DNA from: Candidatus Contendibacter odensensis
GTDB taxonomy: Bacteria; Pseudomonadota; Gammaproteobacteria; Competibacterales; Competibacteraceae
Direction: 5' to 3'
Assembly: GCA_002747185.1 (NCBI GenBank)
Contig: PDTV01000006.1
Span: forward strand, 1-64,000
Length of the DNA: 64,000 nucleotides
The notes under the pieces were generated by a model, which did not search any database, had not been told where the DNA came from, and worked only from the letters and a program-made list of their open reading frames with translations. Of the stretch, positions 50,257 through 59,368 are shown one piece after another. The translations under genes were made by a program, and so were the position numbers. Numbering within the stretch: the first letter of the stretch is position 1; every line of letters starts with the position of its first letter.

Positions 50257-50666
50257 ATGCCAATCCAACACGTTCTCGTAGTCGAGGATTCCAAATCCGC
50301 GCGGCTGATGCTGCGTAAAATGTTGCAAGGATTTGACATCCATATCGCTGTAGCAGAATCCGCTGACGCCGCATTGAGGTATCTACACAACCAGCAACCA
50401 GATGCCATACTTACGGATCATACCATGCCAAGTTCAGCTCCAATTCCGGGAACTGGCCGGGCGGTTTGCTCAACAATTACAACCATAAACTCAATAATTA
50501 CAACCATAAACTCAATGAAGCAGCGCAGAAAACTATCAATACTGCTCGCGACACTGCCGATGAAGTTGTACAAACAACAGCAGCAAAGATTGCTGAACAG
50601 GCTGCCAAAACCAATGTCAACCCTATGGCAACACGAGCAGCAGCGACTGAGGGAACAAGTCAATGA
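50257..50666 (+). pseudogene. CheY-like response regulator with internal deletion and frameshift
   Basis: The first 55 residues (IQHVLVVEDSKSARLMLRKMLQGF ... DAILTDHTMP) are a normal receiver domain with the phosphorylation Asp. After TDHTMP the domain stops abruptly and passes into unrelated low-complexity sequence. A second frame downstream reads NEAAQKTINTARDTADEVVQ. The junction also has a 21-bp tandem duplication. The rest of the receiver (FMT/K loops) is missing, so the regulator cannot work. Confidence 0.65.
50472..50513. repeat. 21-bp tandem duplication
   Basis: AACAATTACAACCATAAACTC and AATAATTACAACCATAAACTC are adjacent, coding NNYNHKL twice in one frame. It lies at the junction of the broken response regulator. 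Confidence 0.85.
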
Positions 50667-50691
50667 CTATGGTTAAAAGCACCAAGGTGAA

Positions 50692-50802
50692 ATGCAGTGT
50701 CGTACTTACCTGTCAACGGGTATAGCGGCGGCTATAGGCATTGGCGCAGCACTACTGGTATTTATGTATTGGGTTAAAGTAATCACTATAACGTATTACT
50801 AA
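50692..50802 (+). CDS. 36-residue single-helix membrane ORF
   Basis: MQCRTYLSTGIAAAIGIGAALLVFMYWVKVITITYY has one glycine-zipper-like helix. The frame before it (MTMVKSTKVKC, starting with an ATGA overlap of the previous ORF) is offset by one base, so it could be the end of a frameshifted small membrane protein of DUF883 type. Coding status uncertain. Confidence 0.35.
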   Translation: MQCRTYLSTGIAAAIGIGAALLVFMYWVKVITITYY

Positions 50803-50859
50803 AATCTGCTCTGCCTATCACCCGCATTGGTTTAAGAACATTTAAGTGAGTCTTGTATC

Positions 50860-51840
50860 ATGTCAGAAATACTCTCTCTGGTCATCGGATTTATTGGGGG
50901 TGCTGTTGTTATCTTTTTGCCGTCCTATCAAGCCATACGCCGTAAAGCTGCACAGCTCCGGGACGAAATAGCAGCAGCACAAGCAGAAAAAAACGACCTG
51001 CAAAGCAAGAACATGGCCAATGAGTCAAAAGCCTATCAGTTACGCCAGGAGCTAGTAGCGCAACAAAAGATACTTGAAGATAACCTGGGGGCTGCACAAC
51101 AGCAACACGCTTCCCTGGAGCAACAATTGAATGAACTCAAAAAGCAACTTGAGACATCCAGACAGGATCACCTTCAGGATACAAAAAATTATAAAGACGC
51201 TATCGCACAGGCCGAACAGGAAAAGACCGCGCTGCAAGATCAATTTGCTCGTGAAAAAATGCAGTGGGACCAGGAATGTCAAAGTCTATCGCTAGAAAAC
51301 AGTCAATTTGACAATCAGTTACGAACCTTGCAACAGAGCAAGCAGGCACTGGAAGCCCGACTGGAACAACAAACCGAAAATTGGGAACGTGAGCGGCTTG
51401 CGTTGCAAATCCAGGTCAACTCACTGGAAGACAGCCTCGCACTGCAAAAAGCCCGCTCCAGTCAAGCACCAACTACGGTGGTGGATAATACACGGATCAT
51501 TGAGCAGGCGAAAAAGTCCGCTAGCGAAGAACTCAGCACGCAACAAACAGCCTGGAATAATGAGCGTCAAAACCTGCAGAAACAGGTAGAACGCTTGCAA
51601 ATGGAACAAAAATCCTTACGGGACAAGTTAGCAGCCGCCGAACAAAAAGGATCCTCTACCGCTATTCCGCAAGAACACCCGGACATGCAGCAACAACTGG
51701 AACAATTAAATCAAGAGAAGCAGGTTCTTGAAAAGAAACTGGAAACCAGTAACCGCGCAACTGAACAAGAGCGTAGTGCGCCGGAAACAGAAACCGAGCA
51801 ACTCATGGATCGCTTAATACGCTTACAAACACCTGAGTAA
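50860..51840 (+). CDS. Membrane-anchored coiled-coil protein, unrecognised
   Basis: One N-terminal membrane helix (ILSLVIGFIGGAVVIFLPSYQ) is followed by about 290 residues of Gln-, Glu- and Lys-rich heptad sequence (QLRDEIAAAQAEKNDLQSKN, LEQQLNELKKQLETS). There is no folded catalytic domain. This could be a cell-envelope or cytoskeletal scaffold, but no family is recognised, and low complexity makes similarity misleading. It follows the broken regulator on the same strand. Confidence 0.7.
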   Translation: MSEILSLVIGFIGGAVVIFLPSYQAIRRKAAQLRDEIAAAQAEKNDLQSKNMANESKAYQLRQELVAQQKILEDNLGAAQQQHASLEQQLNELKKQLETSRQDHLQDTKNYKDAIAQAEQEKTALQDQFAREKMQWDQECQSLSLENSQFDNQLRTLQQSKQALEARLEQQTENWERERLALQIQVNSLEDSLALQKARSSQAPTTVVDNTRIIEQAKKSASEELSTQQTAWNNERQNLQKQVERLQMEQKSLRDKLAAAEQKGSSTAIPQEHPDMQQQLEQLNQEKQVLEKKLETSNRATEQERSAPETETEQLMDRLIRLQTPE

Positions 51841-52067
51841 CCCCAACAACCACACCAAAGCTCAGCAGCGTATTATATAGTTGGCTGTGTGGCGAAAGGG
51901 CATCTGCTTACACAAAATTTACCAAAGGAAAACAGCCATAGCACCAACCACCTGCCCTCTTTAGCCGGTACAAGTCACAGTTTCTCGGTGCGTATCGTTT
52001 AAACGTAACCCACCACACTAATTGACACAATCGCGTGGTGACAGACCAATTCGTAGCAGGAAGCCCA
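51841..52067. other. Intergenic region after the coiled-coil gene
   Basis: No gene is recognised; a two-hairpin element (copy E) begins at 52068. The whole stretch to the thioesterase gene at 52265 is non-coding. Confidence 0.4.
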
Positions 52068-52173
52068 TATAGCGGAACCAATTAGATTTGATGAATTGGT
52101 TCCGCTATATCTACCTGTTTTAACGTGCAAATTATCACTATAAATTGTTCCGGTTTATAGTGTTTGTGCTATA
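52068..52173 (+). repeat. Two-hairpin intergenic element, copy E
   Basis: TATAGCGGAACCAATTAG ... GAATTGGTTCCGCTATAT, linker CTACCTGTTTTAAC, then GTGCAAATTATCACTATAAA ... TTTATAGTGTTTGTGCTATA. The orientation is that of copies A, C and D. The second hairpin has some mismatches. Confidence 0.9.
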
Positions 52174-52264
52174 CAATCCGGCAACCCGCTGCATATCGCC
52201 ATAAATAGCGCCGGTACCAGCGACGATCGTATCGGCTGGTAATGCTCATTCCCTCTCCCTGTGT

Positions 52265-52678
52265 TCAATCCACCATTCGCTCTAAAGATGTCCGCAACTC
52301 TCCATCCAGCGGCACTGATCTCTCAGTCCGGGTATCCATGATCACAATGGTGACATCCGCATCGGATACCATCGTATCGGTTCCCTTGAGAACAACACTC
52401 TGATACATGACAAAACTTCGATCACTAACACTTTTTATTGAGGTATTTATCAACAATATCTCACCCATATAGGCTGCACGACGATAATTAATATTGATAT
52501 TCACAATGGCAAAGACGTAGCTATGACGCTCAAGAAAATCCAAGCTATCCGAGCCGCCCTTATGCTCCAGAAAACTCCAGCGAGCTTCTTCCAAAAACTC
52601 CAGATAGCGGGCGTTATTAACATGGTGGAACAAGTCAAGATGATAACCTCGTACCTTAATCTCAATACTGTGAGCCAT
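52265..52678 (-). CDS. Acyl-CoA thioesterase (YbgC/FadM type)
   Basis: This 137-residue hotdog-fold protein has the motif RGYHLDLFHHVNNARYLEFLEEARW, in which D or H-x-x-N-A-R-Y corresponds to the 4HBT active site. It should hydrolyse acyl-CoA. It is not beside tolQRA, so it resembles FadM more than YbgC. Substrate chain length cannot be judged. Confidence 0.88.
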   Translation of the reverse strand: MAHSIEIKVRGYHLDLFHHVNNARYLEFLEEARWSFLEHKGGSDSLDFLERHSYVFAIVNININYRRAAYMGEILLINTSIKSVSDRSFVMYQSVVLKGTDTMVSDADVTIVIMDTRTERSVPLDGELRTSLERMVD

Positions 52679-52746
52679 TCACTCATTCTCCTGTTATTAG
52701 CTCCAACATTATCAGTTGTATATCAGACACTCACCACTATAACGGG

Positions 52747-53502
52747 ATGATCGTACTACACGATATGCGTATTCTGCCCAATTCCACCGAAATACTGCCT
52801 CTTACGTTGACTGCCGATAAAATCCAGGTATGGCAGTTCGATTTATGCCTACCACCGGAACGTCTGATGATGTTGGCAGCCACATTATCTGCCAATGAGC
52901 GGGCGCGGGCATCACGGTTTCGTTTGTCTGCACACCAAAATCGATTCATCGCTGCACGCGGCTTGCTGCGTGAATTATTAGGTACCTATCTACACCGGCC
53001 GGCGACAGCACTACGCTTTGGACAAGGTCCACATGGTAAACCTCTACTCATCGGTAAAGAGGCTTCGGCAGGTTTGTATTTTAATCTTTCACATAGCGGT
53101 AATCGTGCATTGTATGTGTTGGCACAACAAGAAGTAGGTGTGGATATAGAATATTTTGATCGAAAAGTGGATTATCTTGCCGTCGCCGCACAAATTTGCA
53201 CAACACGGGAACAGGCTATGCTGCAAGCACAATCCTCCACACAATTGCCACATGCTTTCTTCACCTGCTGGACACGCAAGGAAGCCTTGGCCAAGGCGCT
53301 GGGTAGCGGACTGACAAGCGACCTGCATCAGTTTGATGTCTGTAGCCATGAGAACGTATTATCACCCCATCGGACTTCCTTGCGTGATACAACCGGACAG
53401 GAATGGAGCGTATTGAATATCCCAATGGAACCCGGTTGGTTCGGTGCCGTCGCCGCCGCAGGTACAGATTGGCAGCCATACTGCCATTGGGAAGTGGCCT
53501 AG
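52747..53502 (+). CDS. 4'-phosphopantetheinyl transferase (Sfp type)
   Basis: It attaches the phosphopantetheine arm of CoA to carrier proteins. The family signatures are GPHGKPLL, FNLSHSGNRALYV, GVDIEYFDRK (Mg-binding Asp and Glu) and WTRKEALAKALGSGL. Its 251 residues match Sfp/Gsp-class enzymes, larger than AcpS. No polyketide or peptide synthetase is in the window, so the carrier protein is unknown. Start uncertain between ATG 52747 and the next Met six codons on. Confidence 0.93.
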   Translation: MIVLHDMRILPNSTEILPLTLTADKIQVWQFDLCLPPERLMMLAATLSANERARASRFRLSAHQNRFIAARGLLRELLGTYLHRPATALRFGQGPHGKPLLIGKEASAGLYFNLSHSGNRALYVLAQQEVGVDIEYFDRKVDYLAVAAQICTTREQAMLQAQSSTQLPHAFFTCWTRKEALAKALGSGLTSDLHQFDVCSHENVLSPHRTSLRDTTGQEWSVLNIPMEPGWFGAVAAAGTDWQPYCHWEVA

Positions 53503-53577
53503 TACCACAGTTGTAGATAAAGTTGCTATGATTTTGTGCCCGGACAATCGAGCGACGGTGTAGCAACATTGATGAGC

Positions 53578-53684
53578 TATAGCGCAAACACTATAAACCG
53601 GAACAATTTATAGTGATAATTTGCGCGTCAAAACAGATGGATACAGCGGAACCCATTAGCCAAATTTAATTGGTTCCGCTATAT
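53578..53684 (-). repeat. Two-hairpin intergenic element, copy F
   Basis: The order is reversed, like copy B: TATAGCGCAAACACTATAAA ... TTTATAGTGATAATTTGCGCG, linker TCAAAACAGATGGA, then TACAGCGGAACCCATTAG ... TTGGTTCCGCTATAT. It lies between the phosphopantetheinyl transferase gene and the next gene. Confidence 0.9.
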
Positions 53685-53748
53685 TTTCTGGCAGGGAAAT
53701 CTCAGTGCCGTGACCATTACTGAATATCTACAACTGTAGTACTAACCC

Positions 53749-55209
53749 ATGCACGCGGTAATCCTCGCTGACCGCCTTGGTCAGGAGCTGGCGCCCTTAA
53801 ATGAACGCTGTTGCGTCGCCCTACTCCCCGTAGCCTGTAAACCTGTCCTGGTGCATACACTGGAAGCGGTAGCAGCGGCCAAGATACATCAAGTAACCGT
53901 CGTTATTTCGTCCTGCGCCGAAATCGTGTGTAAAACACTGGGCAATGGCCATGGTTGGGGTTTGCAACTTGATATTATCTCGACTGATGGTGAGGCAGAC
54001 CCGGACATCGTTATTCGTAATCAGCTTCAACCCGGGAAAGAGCTCTTACTACTACGGGGTGATGTGTTACATGCAGCAACCGTAGCAACATTTCTTCAGC
54101 GAGCGCAGGCAATTAAAGGCCCGTTGATATACGGCAAAACCACAGAAGGTACCGTTGCGCTATGTCTGCATCGTGGTCATGGTCGAGGTGGACTAGCACC
54201 CTTACGCTGGGCTATAGATCCTGAACCCACCCCCCTCATTTGGCCAAGCGTGGATTTAACGGAAGCGACTGTTCATCGACTAGAATCGCTACGCGCCTAT
54301 TATCGAGCCAATCTCGCCGCTGCTACGGGACGTATTATCGGGTTAACCCTTCCAGGACAACAACGCACACCCAACTTGACAGTAGGGACACATTCAAAAA
54401 TATCACCGCGTACTCTCCGCACGGGTTCCACCTTGATAGGCCAGTACTGCCGGGTGCATACCACTGCAAAATTGCGTGGTGAAGTGGTTATTTGCAACAA
54501 CACGATCATCGACCAACGCGTAACGGTACACGATAGTGTGATATTGCCTCACTCATGGCTTGGTGAGTCAGTAACCGTACGCAATGCCATTGTATGGGGC
54601 AATCAGGTAATTCGTTTTGAAAATAACGCGTCATCACCCATGATCGAACCGCTACTGCCCACCTATTTGGATGAAACACCCGCCCATGGCATTATGGATG
54701 AAGCCCTAAATCGCTTGCTTGGCATATTACTGCTGGCGCTATCGCTACCACTATGGCCCGTTGCAATGGCGGCTGCCCTAACCGAAAATCCCGAGATGCC
54801 ATTACATCCAGTACGGCTCTGTGGCAATTGGCGTGAAACGGATCATACTGGCCAGAGCCGCCGCAGGACATTCATTGTCTGGGAATGGGTTACATCCATT
54901 CCCATATTGCGAAGTCTGCCACGGCTACTTGCGGTCATCAGTGGTGATTTGAGACTGATTGGCATTGAACCACTATCGCCCGAACAGGCTGAAAATCGCT
55001 CAGAAGGCTGGGAAAAAACCAGCGACCGCGCGCCTGCTGGATTGATCGGTTCCAGCCAATTGCTACTATCAGCACATGCCCCTCGAGAGCAACGTTTATT
55101 AAGCAATGCGTTTCAAGCACGGCAGTGTGGTCTCAAACACGATATTCGCTATCTTTTGCAAGGCGTAATCATGTTATTTAGCCGACGAACGTGGTGGTCG
55201 GGTCAATGA
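53749..55209 (+). CDS. Predicted nucleotidyltransferase / left-handed beta-helix / sugar transferase fusion
   Basis: Three parts are seen in 486 residues. Residues 1-150 resemble a sugar nucleotidyltransferase fold (HAVILADRLGQELAPLNE, LLPVACKPVLVHTLEAVAAAKI). About 215-290 is a hexapeptide-like beta-helix (LIGQYCRVHTTAKLRGEVVICNNTII). The last 170 have the membrane helix LLGILLLALSLPLWPVAMAA and SGDLRLIGIEPLSPEQAE, matching the VRGDMSLVGPRPL region of bacterial polyisoprenyl-phosphate sugar transferases. The N-terminal GTG-type nucleotide signature is weak (DRLGQELAPL instead of GxGTRLxPLT). It may begin an exopolysaccharide or lipid-linked sugar pathway, and two downstream genes could serve it. 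Function is inferred. Confidence 0.7.
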   Translation: MHAVILADRLGQELAPLNERCCVALLPVACKPVLVHTLEAVAAAKIHQVTVVISSCAEIVCKTLGNGHGWGLQLDIISTDGEADPDIVIRNQLQPGKELLLLRGDVLHAATVATFLQRAQAIKGPLIYGKTTEGTVALCLHRGHGRGGLAPLRWAIDPEPTPLIWPSVDLTEATVHRLESLRAYYRANLAAATGRIIGLTLPGQQRTPNLTVGTHSKISPRTLRTGSTLIGQYCRVHTTAKLRGEVVICNNTIIDQRVTVHDSVILPHSWLGESVTVRNAIVWGNQVIRFENNASSPMIEPLLPTYLDETPAHGIMDEALNRLLGILLLALSLPLWPVAMAAALTENPEMPLHPVRLCGNWRETDHTGQSRRRTFIVWEWVTSIPILRSLPRLLAVISGDLRLIGIEPLSPEQAENRSEGWEKTSDRAPAGLIGSSQLLLSAHAPREQRLLSNAFQARQCGLKHDIRYLLQGVIMLFSRRTWWSGQ

Positions 55210-55316
55210 AGAAAAATTGATGTCTAGCCGGTTAACCTGAACACTCAACAAATCTGCCTATTTTTTACAGAAAAACACAACGCGCACACGCCATCTTGAT
55301 CAAGCCAGGAAAAACT

Positions 55317-55997
55317 ATGGAACCGAGCTTTTGGCATAAACGCTGGGAACGGACCGAGATCGGCTTTCATCAGCGAAAAATCAATACCCATCTTCAACAC
55401 TTCTGGGGCATGCTGAATCGACAATCCGGTCAGCCAATTTTTGTACCCTTGTGTGGCAAAACGCTTGATTTGTTATGGCTGGCGAGCCAGGGACATCCTG
55501 TGATTGGGGTTGAAATCAGTGCATTAGCCGTAGAGGCTTTCTTCAAGGAAAATCATCTCAAACCTCACCGTTGGAAAGAAGATGCGTTTGAAATCTGGGA
55601 AGTGGATGAAATTCGCATTCTTTTGGGTGATCTTTTCAGTCTGGAACCGCACCACCTTGCCGATGTTACGGGCGTTTATGATCGTGCTGCACTGATTGCC
55701 TTACCTCCACCGATGCGTCAACGCTATGTCGATAAGCTGACAACCGTCTTACCGGTAGGTATCGAAACACTACTGGTCACTCTAGAATACGATCAAAGCC
55801 GGTTAACCGGCCCGCCATTCTCAGTCTGTGACGCAGAAGTCCAGACACTATTTCAAGCAACACATACTATTGAGCGATTACACACACGCAATGCCTTATC
55901 GGAAGAATCTCGCTGGCGTGAACGCGGTTTGACCTGGTTATTGGAGAAATCGTATCGGCTTTCCCATTGTTCAACGTCCCAAAAGAGCAATGGATAG
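55317..55997 (+). CDS. tpm: Thiopurine S-methyltransferase
   Basis: The family start WHKRWERTEIGFHQRKINTHLQ, PLCGKTLDLLWLASQGHPVIGVEIS (SAM motif I) and VYDRAALIALPPPMRQRYV are distinctive. Bacterial members methylate tellurite, selenite or thiopurines, so they act in metalloid detoxification. ATG 55317 gives 226 residues; the longer ORF start adds seven codons from TTG. It is not obviously part of an operon with the previous gene. Confidence 0.95.
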   Translation: MEPSFWHKRWERTEIGFHQRKINTHLQHFWGMLNRQSGQPIFVPLCGKTLDLLWLASQGHPVIGVEISALAVEAFFKENHLKPHRWKEDAFEIWEVDEIRILLGDLFSLEPHHLADVTGVYDRAALIALPPPMRQRYVDKLTTVLPVGIETLLVTLEYDQSRLTGPPFSVCDAEVQTLFQATHTIERLHTRNALSEESRWRERGLTWLLEKSYRLSHCSTSQKSNG

Positions 55998-56177
55998 TGA
56001 GTAGTCGCACCGCAATGCTATCGCCGACAGACATTGTGCTGCGAATTTTTCTGCCATTCGCTGCCGGTTATTTTCTGCCTTATCTATACCGGACTATCGT
56101 TGTTTCCATTTCTTAATAAAAACATCTATAAAAAAATTAATGTCATCATTTAATGTATAACCTTTTAAGGAAAATTT

Positions 56178-57122
56178 ATGACCACAAATACACTTGAGCT
56201 GATCGCAAAAGAAGAAAATTTCGATGAAGAAGCTTATTTACGGGCTAATCCTGATGTAGCCAATGCAGTTAAAGAAAAACAATTTGAATCTGGCTATAAA
56301 CATTTTAAAGCTTTTGGTAAGAATGAAGGTAGGAAAATGCGGTTTTCTTTTGCTAAAATTCAGGAAGCCAAGACAAGAAAACTGCAAAAAATTGAACATT
56401 TACTTCGCAAGGATATGCCTTGCCTAAGAAAAACGACTCACTATGACTTTTTAAGTGATCATTTGCGCTCGAAATTTAATATTATTGATACTGATGCAGT
56501 AAGCAGTAACAACTATGATGGCTATACTCAAAAATTAATCGAAGACAACAAGAATGGATGGATTTTAGACTGTGGCGCAGGGAAAAGACCTATCTACTTT
56601 GACAACGTAGTTAACTTTGAAATTGTAGATTATGATACGACAGATGTTCGTGGTGTAGGTGAAATGCTTCCATTTATTGATGAAGCATTTGATGCAATCA
56701 TCTCCATTGCAGTTCTGGAGCATGTTAAAGATCCGTTTTTGTGTGCAAAAGAAATTTCCAGAGTTTTAAAAAAAGGTGGAAATTTAATTTGTTGCGTGCC
56801 CTTTCTTCAGCCATTACATGGCTACCCACATCACTATTACAACATGACTCATCAAGGACTCCAGAATCTATTTTCTGATTCCCTTACGATTGATAAAGTG
56901 ACTGTTTATGAGAGCATATTGCCAATTTGGTCACTAACATGGATTTTGAAAAGTTGGGCAGACGGTCTTAATGAAAAAACAAAAAAAGATTTTATGAAAA
57001 TGACAGTTGCTGACTTAATGGGTAATACAGAGAAATACTTACATATGCCATTTGTCAAGGAATTGTCACAAGATAAAAACCTGGAACTCGCAAGTGCAAC
57101 TGTTCTTTTTGCACATAAATAA
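56178..57122 (+). CDS. SAM-dependent methyltransferase with N-terminal FDxxxYLxxNPDV module
   Basis: Residues 10-55 carry EENFDEEAYLRANPDVANAV ... HFKAFGKNEGRKM, a module found in many glycan-related enzymes. The remainder is a methyltransferase-like domain: ILDCGAGKRPIYFDNVVNFEIVDYD, DEAFDAIISIAVLEHVKDPF, and a YPHHYYNMT stretch. GC is visibly lower than in neighbours, with AAA/ATT-rich codons, which hints at horizontal transfer. Likely role: modifying a surface glycan; substrate unknown. Confidence 0.75.
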   Translation: MTTNTLELIAKEENFDEEAYLRANPDVANAVKEKQFESGYKHFKAFGKNEGRKMRFSFAKIQEAKTRKLQKIEHLLRKDMPCLRKTTHYDFLSDHLRSKFNIIDTDAVSSNNYDGYTQKLIEDNKNGWILDCGAGKRPIYFDNVVNFEIVDYDTTDVRGVGEMLPFIDEAFDAIISIAVLEHVKDPFLCAKEISRVLKKGGNLICCVPFLQPLHGYPHHYYNMTHQGLQNLFSDSLTIDKVTVYESILPIWSLTWILKSWADGLNEKTKKDFMKMTVADLMGNTEKYLHMPFVKELSQDKNLELASATVLFAHK

Positions 57123-57331
57123 GCAAACAGTATAATAATAATACACCTTAGATATCTCGTTCTTCACCTGAGCCAGAAGCTAACTTAATATATTTATAGC
57201 AACTTTAGCTGATATATTGGCAAACAATTAACTTATTATTTTATATATAAAGATAATTTTTGTTAAAAATTATATTAAGTTCAACTATATTTTTTTTACT
57301 CATAAAAAACTAATACTTTAAAAATAAACCT
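57123..57331. other. AT-rich spacer
   Basis: The 209 bases are very AT-rich and carry no gene. They separate the methyltransferase from the membrane glycosyltransferase-like gene. Confidence 0.4.
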
Positions 57332-59188
57332 ATGAAGATAAGAATTACGCCTTTTACAACACTGATTCAACCTGGTTTAATACTACTTGCCTGCATAGCT
57401 GCGCTAGTATTCTCCTATCTTAATCGCAATCTACAAGTTGATGATGCCTTAATCTATCAGCGTTATCTAAGCAATCTGCTCGATGGTCATGGACTTGTTT
57501 ACAACCATGGTGAGTATTTTAATGCCATGACCTCACCATTATTTTCCTACCTCAGCGCTCTCATTGCTTTACTGGTAGGGCAAGTCAATCTAGTAGTCAT
57601 GTCTATCAACACGCTGGCAATGATTGGCTCTTTACTGATATTTAATCAAGTATTTGGTCGCTATGACTCTTGGGGTAGTGCTTTTGGTGCTCTTTTTTGT
57701 GCTTGTCTAGCACTTATTTACCTTACATACGGCCTGGAAAGTACATTATTTTTATTTCTTATTGGCTTGTGCTTATATCTGTTTGAACGTAATCAAGTCT
57801 TCTGGCTAGGCATTGCATGTGCTCTGCTACTTTTAACCCGCAGTGAAGGTATATTTCTAATTCTGGCAATGGCCGTGGAACATTTTCGCCAGCAACGCCC
57901 TTTCCCAAACTGGCGTTATTTTATCCTTCCTCTAGCCATTATTGGCGCTTTCTACCTATTTAACAAAATCTATTACGGCCAATTCATGCCTCACACGGGT
58001 ATGGCGAAAATCTATCAAGGACGTTCAGGACTGTGGGGTGCGTGGCCCAGCTTTGCTGATTTCAGCTATCAGATTGAGTGGTCTTTTCAAAGTAATGAGG
58101 TCTTTTATATTTTTACATTTCTCGCTTTAATTGGCTTCCTGAGTCTGGGCAAATGCTCATTAAATCTAATCACAGGCCTGTTTTTTATTTTATATACCGC
58201 TTTTTATGTCATTCTAAATATACCGAATTACCATTGGTACTACGCACCTTACTATCTATTTGCCGGTTTCTATGCCGGGACTGGAAGTACCTGGCTGGCC
58301 AGAAATTTTTATGCTTCCCGATCTCGGCTGTTTCAAGGCTTGGGCATGATCCTTGTAACACTGCTGCTATATCGCTTCAGTGTGCATAATGCCGCTAATC
58401 TGTATATTGCTCTTGGCCTTGGGTATCAACATCCTTATTATCCCGCGCTTGGTCATTGGCTACACAAAAACACACCTCCTGATGCCAAGATCGCCATGTG
58501 CGAAATTGGTACGGTGGGCTATTACTCCAAACGATACATTATCGATATGCTGGGTCTGGTTAACCCGGATACTGCCCGCTTTATCGGTGAGCGTCGCTTT
58601 AGCGAATGGTTGCGTCTTTACACACCCGGCTACATCCTGATTCATCAACCCGCATGGGGACATGAAACCAGCGCCAAAACTGCTGCGCTCCTCGGCGACT
58701 ATCATCAAACGCCAAATTTCAAATTCCCCTCTTTTAATCTGCTGGTAGCACGCAATCTCAACAAACCCACTTTCATACCCGAAATCAGCTCCGAAGTTGC
58801 CGTCGAGCTTAAAGCGACTCAAGATGGAAATTGGGGCTTGATTGTTCATGCGCCCGGTAAGGTACGCTTTAAACTGCCAGCAGGACACTACGCTATTTCA
58901 GGAGAATTCGGAATTTTCAAAGAAGCTTATGATGGCGAACAACCTAGCGACGGCGTACGCTTTCGTATTGTGACTCAAGATACTGCTGATACTGCTGCCC
59001 ATTACACCGATTTATTTAAGCGTAACCTTGATCCTCTCAACAACCTGGAGGATCGTAGTACGCAATCCTTCCCGGCGATAACCTTAAATTTACAACGGGA
59101 AGCGGACTTAATATTTATTACCGAACCTGGCAAACATAATGCCCATGACTGGTCATTCTGGCGCAATCTACAGGTCCACCCTATATAA
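57332..59188 (+). CDS. Polytopic membrane protein, GT-C glycosyltransferase-like
   Basis: At least nine hydrophobic helices fill residues 10-350, followed by a soluble domain of about 250. The first outer loop has NLQVDDALIYQRYLSNLLDG, followed by GLVYNHGEYFNAMTSPLFSYL. This Asp-Asp pair after the first helix and TSPL are typical of GT-C enzymes that use lipid-linked sugars. The C-terminal domain has no recognised catalytic motif. Low GC matches the preceding gene. It is probably a surface glycan transferase; donor and acceptor are unknown. Confidence 0.7.
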   Translation: MKIRITPFTTLIQPGLILLACIAALVFSYLNRNLQVDDALIYQRYLSNLLDGHGLVYNHGEYFNAMTSPLFSYLSALIALLVGQVNLVVMSINTLAMIGSLLIFNQVFGRYDSWGSAFGALFCACLALIYLTYGLESTLFLFLIGLCLYLFERNQVFWLGIACALLLLTRSEGIFLILAMAVEHFRQQRPFPNWRYFILPLAIIGAFYLFNKIYYGQFMPHTGMAKIYQGRSGLWGAWPSFADFSYQIEWSFQSNEVFYIFTFLALIGFLSLGKCSLNLITGLFFILYTAFYVILNIPNYHWYYAPYYLFAGFYAGTGSTWLARNFYASRSRLFQGLGMILVTLLLYRFSVHNAANLYIALGLGYQHPYYPALGHWLHKNTPPDAKIAMCEIGTVGYYSKRYIIDMLGLVNPDTARFIGERRFSEWLRLYTPGYILIHQPAWGHETSAKTAALLGDYHQTPNFKFPSFNLLVARNLNKPTFIPEISSEVAVELKATQDGNWGLIVHAPGKVRFKLPAGHYAISGEFGIFKEAYDGEQPSDGVRFRIVTQDTADTAAHYTDLFKRNLDPLNNLEDRSTQSFPAITLNLQREADLIFITEPGKHNAHDWSFWRNLQVHPI

Positions 59189-59368
59189 CCCGTAGCGGTT
59201 GGGAATGCCACAATGTTATCTTCCCGAATCACAATAACGACAGCGGACACAGCCTTATGTCGGCATTACCGGCTCAATCAGTAACAGCGATGAGAAAACC
59301 TGTTTTTCGCTCGCTTCGTACAATGCTGGCAACCACCTGAGCACCAACAAATAAAGGCACTGTTCAAT

